Positions 62,765 through 64,000 of a DNA stretch of 64,000 nucleotides are shown piece after piece. Positions within the stretch are counted from its first letter, which is position 1. Each line of letters begins with the position of its first letter. Source of the stretch: Saccharomycopsis fibuligera x Saccharomycopsis cf. fibuligera. Its lineage: Eukaryota; Ascomycota; Saccharomycetes; Ascoideales; Saccharomycopsidaceae. Position numbers and translations under genes: made by a program. The stretch is from the NCBI GenBank assembly GCA_001936135.1, contig CP012809.1, positions 1,537,501-1,601,500 of the forward strand. Reading direction: 5' to 3'. The notes beneath the pieces were generated by a model. It was not told where the DNA came from. It saw nothing but the letters and a program-made list of their open reading frames with translations, and made no database searches.

Positions 62765-63837
62765 AAAGAAAAAAAATTCACTCAATTACATACCTCCAAC
62801 TGGGCCAACTCAACGGCAATTTGTGCCCCTGCTTTTGCATTGTTGAAAACCACTTGCAAGTTAGTATCAACACTACTTCCTTTGGTCACTTGCGCAATCT
62901 TACTCAACAAAAATGGAGTCAATTCTTTACCCTCAATGCCCAATTGGCCGGCTTCCAACTCTGCCTCATTGATAATCTTGTTAATGTAGCTGCTATCCAA
63001 TGCGACGTCGGCAGGAGGAGGAACGCAAAACAAATACCCAGAATTCAACCCAAACTCATTGATACCGCAGTGAACTGTCTTTGCTGCATCTTTGAAACTT
63101 GCAAAATTGTAAGGTGACTTCACCCCAGAATCCACAGCAAAAAAGCCAGGAATGTTTGTTCCTGGTGCACCATAAGTGGCCACGTAACAACCCTGGGTCT
63201 CCAACACTTCAATCGTCTTAGCCACGTCCAAGATCAGCTTAGGCCCCGCACAAACTACTGCGACTTTTGTTCTCCCAAGTTCCGTCAAATCAGCACTGAC
63301 ATCAAACGTCAACTCTGCCCCTTTATGAGCTCCACCAAGGCCGCCAGTAGCGAAAACCTTGACCCCTGCTTTCTCGGCCAAGATCATGGTACTGGAAATT
63401 GTAGTGCCGCCATTAAGCTTATGCGCCATCGTATGGGCAATATCGCGTCTGCTGACTTTGTTGATCCCAGTGGTGGATTGCCCAATACTGAATCTATGCG
63501 CCTCATGGGCCAAATGTTCAATATCGGAATCACTGATACCAACGCTGGGCACTCCGTTGACAAAGGCGATGGTAGCAGGGGTAGCGCCATTGTCTCTGAT
63601 TATTTGTTCTACTTTCTGAGCCATTTCGATGTTGCGAGGAAACGGAAGGCCATGAGTGATGATGGTGGATTCAAGGGCTACTACTGGTTGATGAGTATGG
63701 ATGGCATGTTTGACTTCTTCGGAGATGCTGAGCTTTGCGGTGTTGAAGTTGGAGGAGGAGGAAAAGTATCGCTTCGTTGAGGATAGTAAGCCATGGCGGT
63801 GATGCTTGCCGAGGGCTTGAGCGTATCTTGAAAACAT
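61116..63837 (-). CDS. Bifunctional pseudouridine-5'-phosphate glycosidase and pseudouridine kinase, two exons
   Basis: Exon 1 is 62794-63837 (348 codons) and exon 2 is 61116-62660; joined, 862 residues. Residues about 1-26 (MFSRYAQALGKHHRHGLLSS) look like a mitochondrial presequence. Residues about 33-345 are a PsuG glycosidase with VALESTIITHGLPFPRN, GGTTISSTMILAEKAGVKVFATGG and LNSGYLFCVPPP. A linker with 16 Gln codons follows (about 378-393), then a PfkB-type kinase from about 400 with TNVAIVGSVAVDL, GGVGYNVALAAKYA and the kinase signature NVTGAGDSFIGSLVHEMAD. Together the halves phosphorylate pseudouridine and split it to uracil and ribose 5-phosphate. Fused forms are known in fungi (for example S. 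pombe SPAC1861.05). S. cerevisiae lacks it. Reading each half as a separate gene would be wrong. Confidence 0.9.
62526..62573. repeat. (TTG)16 microsatellite encoding poly-Gln in the enzyme linker
   Basis: Sixteen pure TTG units on the + strand. In the minus-strand gene the frame is CAA, giving 16 Gln between the glycosidase and kinase halves. Confidence 0.95.
62661..62793 (-). other. Intron of the pseudouridine gene, containing a long poly(T) tract (133 nt)
   Basis: On the minus strand, donor GTATGT directly after the codons for Gln-Leu-Glu, then a homopolymer T tract (the A run on the + strand from about 62725 to 62761), branch-like TTCTAAC, acceptor TTCTTTTAG. Phase 0. It lies exactly at the joint between the two enzyme halves. 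Confidence 0.85.
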
Positions 63838-63865
63838 TGGTATTTATGTTTGGTGTTGATGATGA

Positions 63866-63932
<67 letters not shown>

Positions 63933-64000
63933 GGTGGTGGTGGTGGTCAGTTGTTAAAATGGCTGCATAATTCGATTTAAGTCAAGATTGTGAAAAAGTG
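63838..64000. other. Upstream region of the pseudouridine gene with (TTG)17 and (GGT)10 tracts
   Basis: (TTG)17 at 63868-63918 passes directly into (GGT)10 at 63918-63947, 30-110 bp upstream of the start codon. On the transcript strand these are CAA and ACC repeats, unstructured and possibly in the 5' leader. The window ends at 64000. Confidence 0.7.

Overview
The window is nuclear DNA of a budding yeast. The evidence is AT-rich intergenic DNA, mostly intronless genes, short introns with GTATGT-like donors and TACTAAC-like branch sites, and a full set of yeast housekeeping genes. Long runs of Asn and Gln codons, a Ume6-type regulator with a very long upstream region, and two places where an in-frame CTG fits serine better than leucine point to the CTG-Ser clade (Candida/Lodderomyces group). 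Lodderomyces elongisporus is my best guess, from the density of triplet tracts; this is inference. In this clade every CTG in the proteins described here should be read as Ser.

Layout. 1-2177 is the 5' part of a low-complexity gene that runs off the left edge. 4.6-16 kb holds three minus-strand genes: NRP1-like RNA-binding protein, a CSC1/TMEM63 channel and UME6. About 3.4 kb of largely empty DNA follows, with one tRNA-Leu(UAA). 19.5-26.6 kb holds PRO3, ATP2, HAM1, an aldo-keto reductase and HOM6 (with intron). 26.7-34.7 kb holds IML1 and a peroxisomal ABC half-transporter. 34.8-36.6 kb holds two divergent small secreted-protein genes that I find to be paralogues; one needs splicing. 36.8-43 kb holds ARG4, prolyl-tRNA synthetase and asparaginyl-tRNA synthetase. 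43.5-52.4 kb holds a Cik1/Vik1-type pseudo-kinesin, a tricalbin and HIS2. 53.4-60.9 kb holds RPA43, a very short tropomyosin, a large TB2/DP1/HVA22-domain protein and AIM18. 61.1-63.8 kb holds a fused pseudouridine glycosidase-kinase gene.

Many genes serve amino-acid metabolism or charging (PRO3, HOM6, ARG4, HIS2, two tRNA synthetases); Iml1 belongs to the amino-acid sensing arm of TORC1 control. These are scattered single genes, not an operon. Five spliced genes were reconstructed: HOM6, the 159-residue secreted protein, tricalbin, the TB2/DP1 gene and the pseudouridine gene. In four of them a simple open-frame reading gives a wrong N-terminus, C-terminus or gene split.

The observations most worth a second look are the secreted paralogue pair, a 123-residue tropomyosin that is exactly one 38-residue unit shorter than the 161-residue yeast form, an Iml1 that seems to lack its DEP domain, and the unannotated-looking first exons of the tricalbin and TB2/DP1 genes. 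No transposon, LTR, CRISPR array or viral remnant was recognised.
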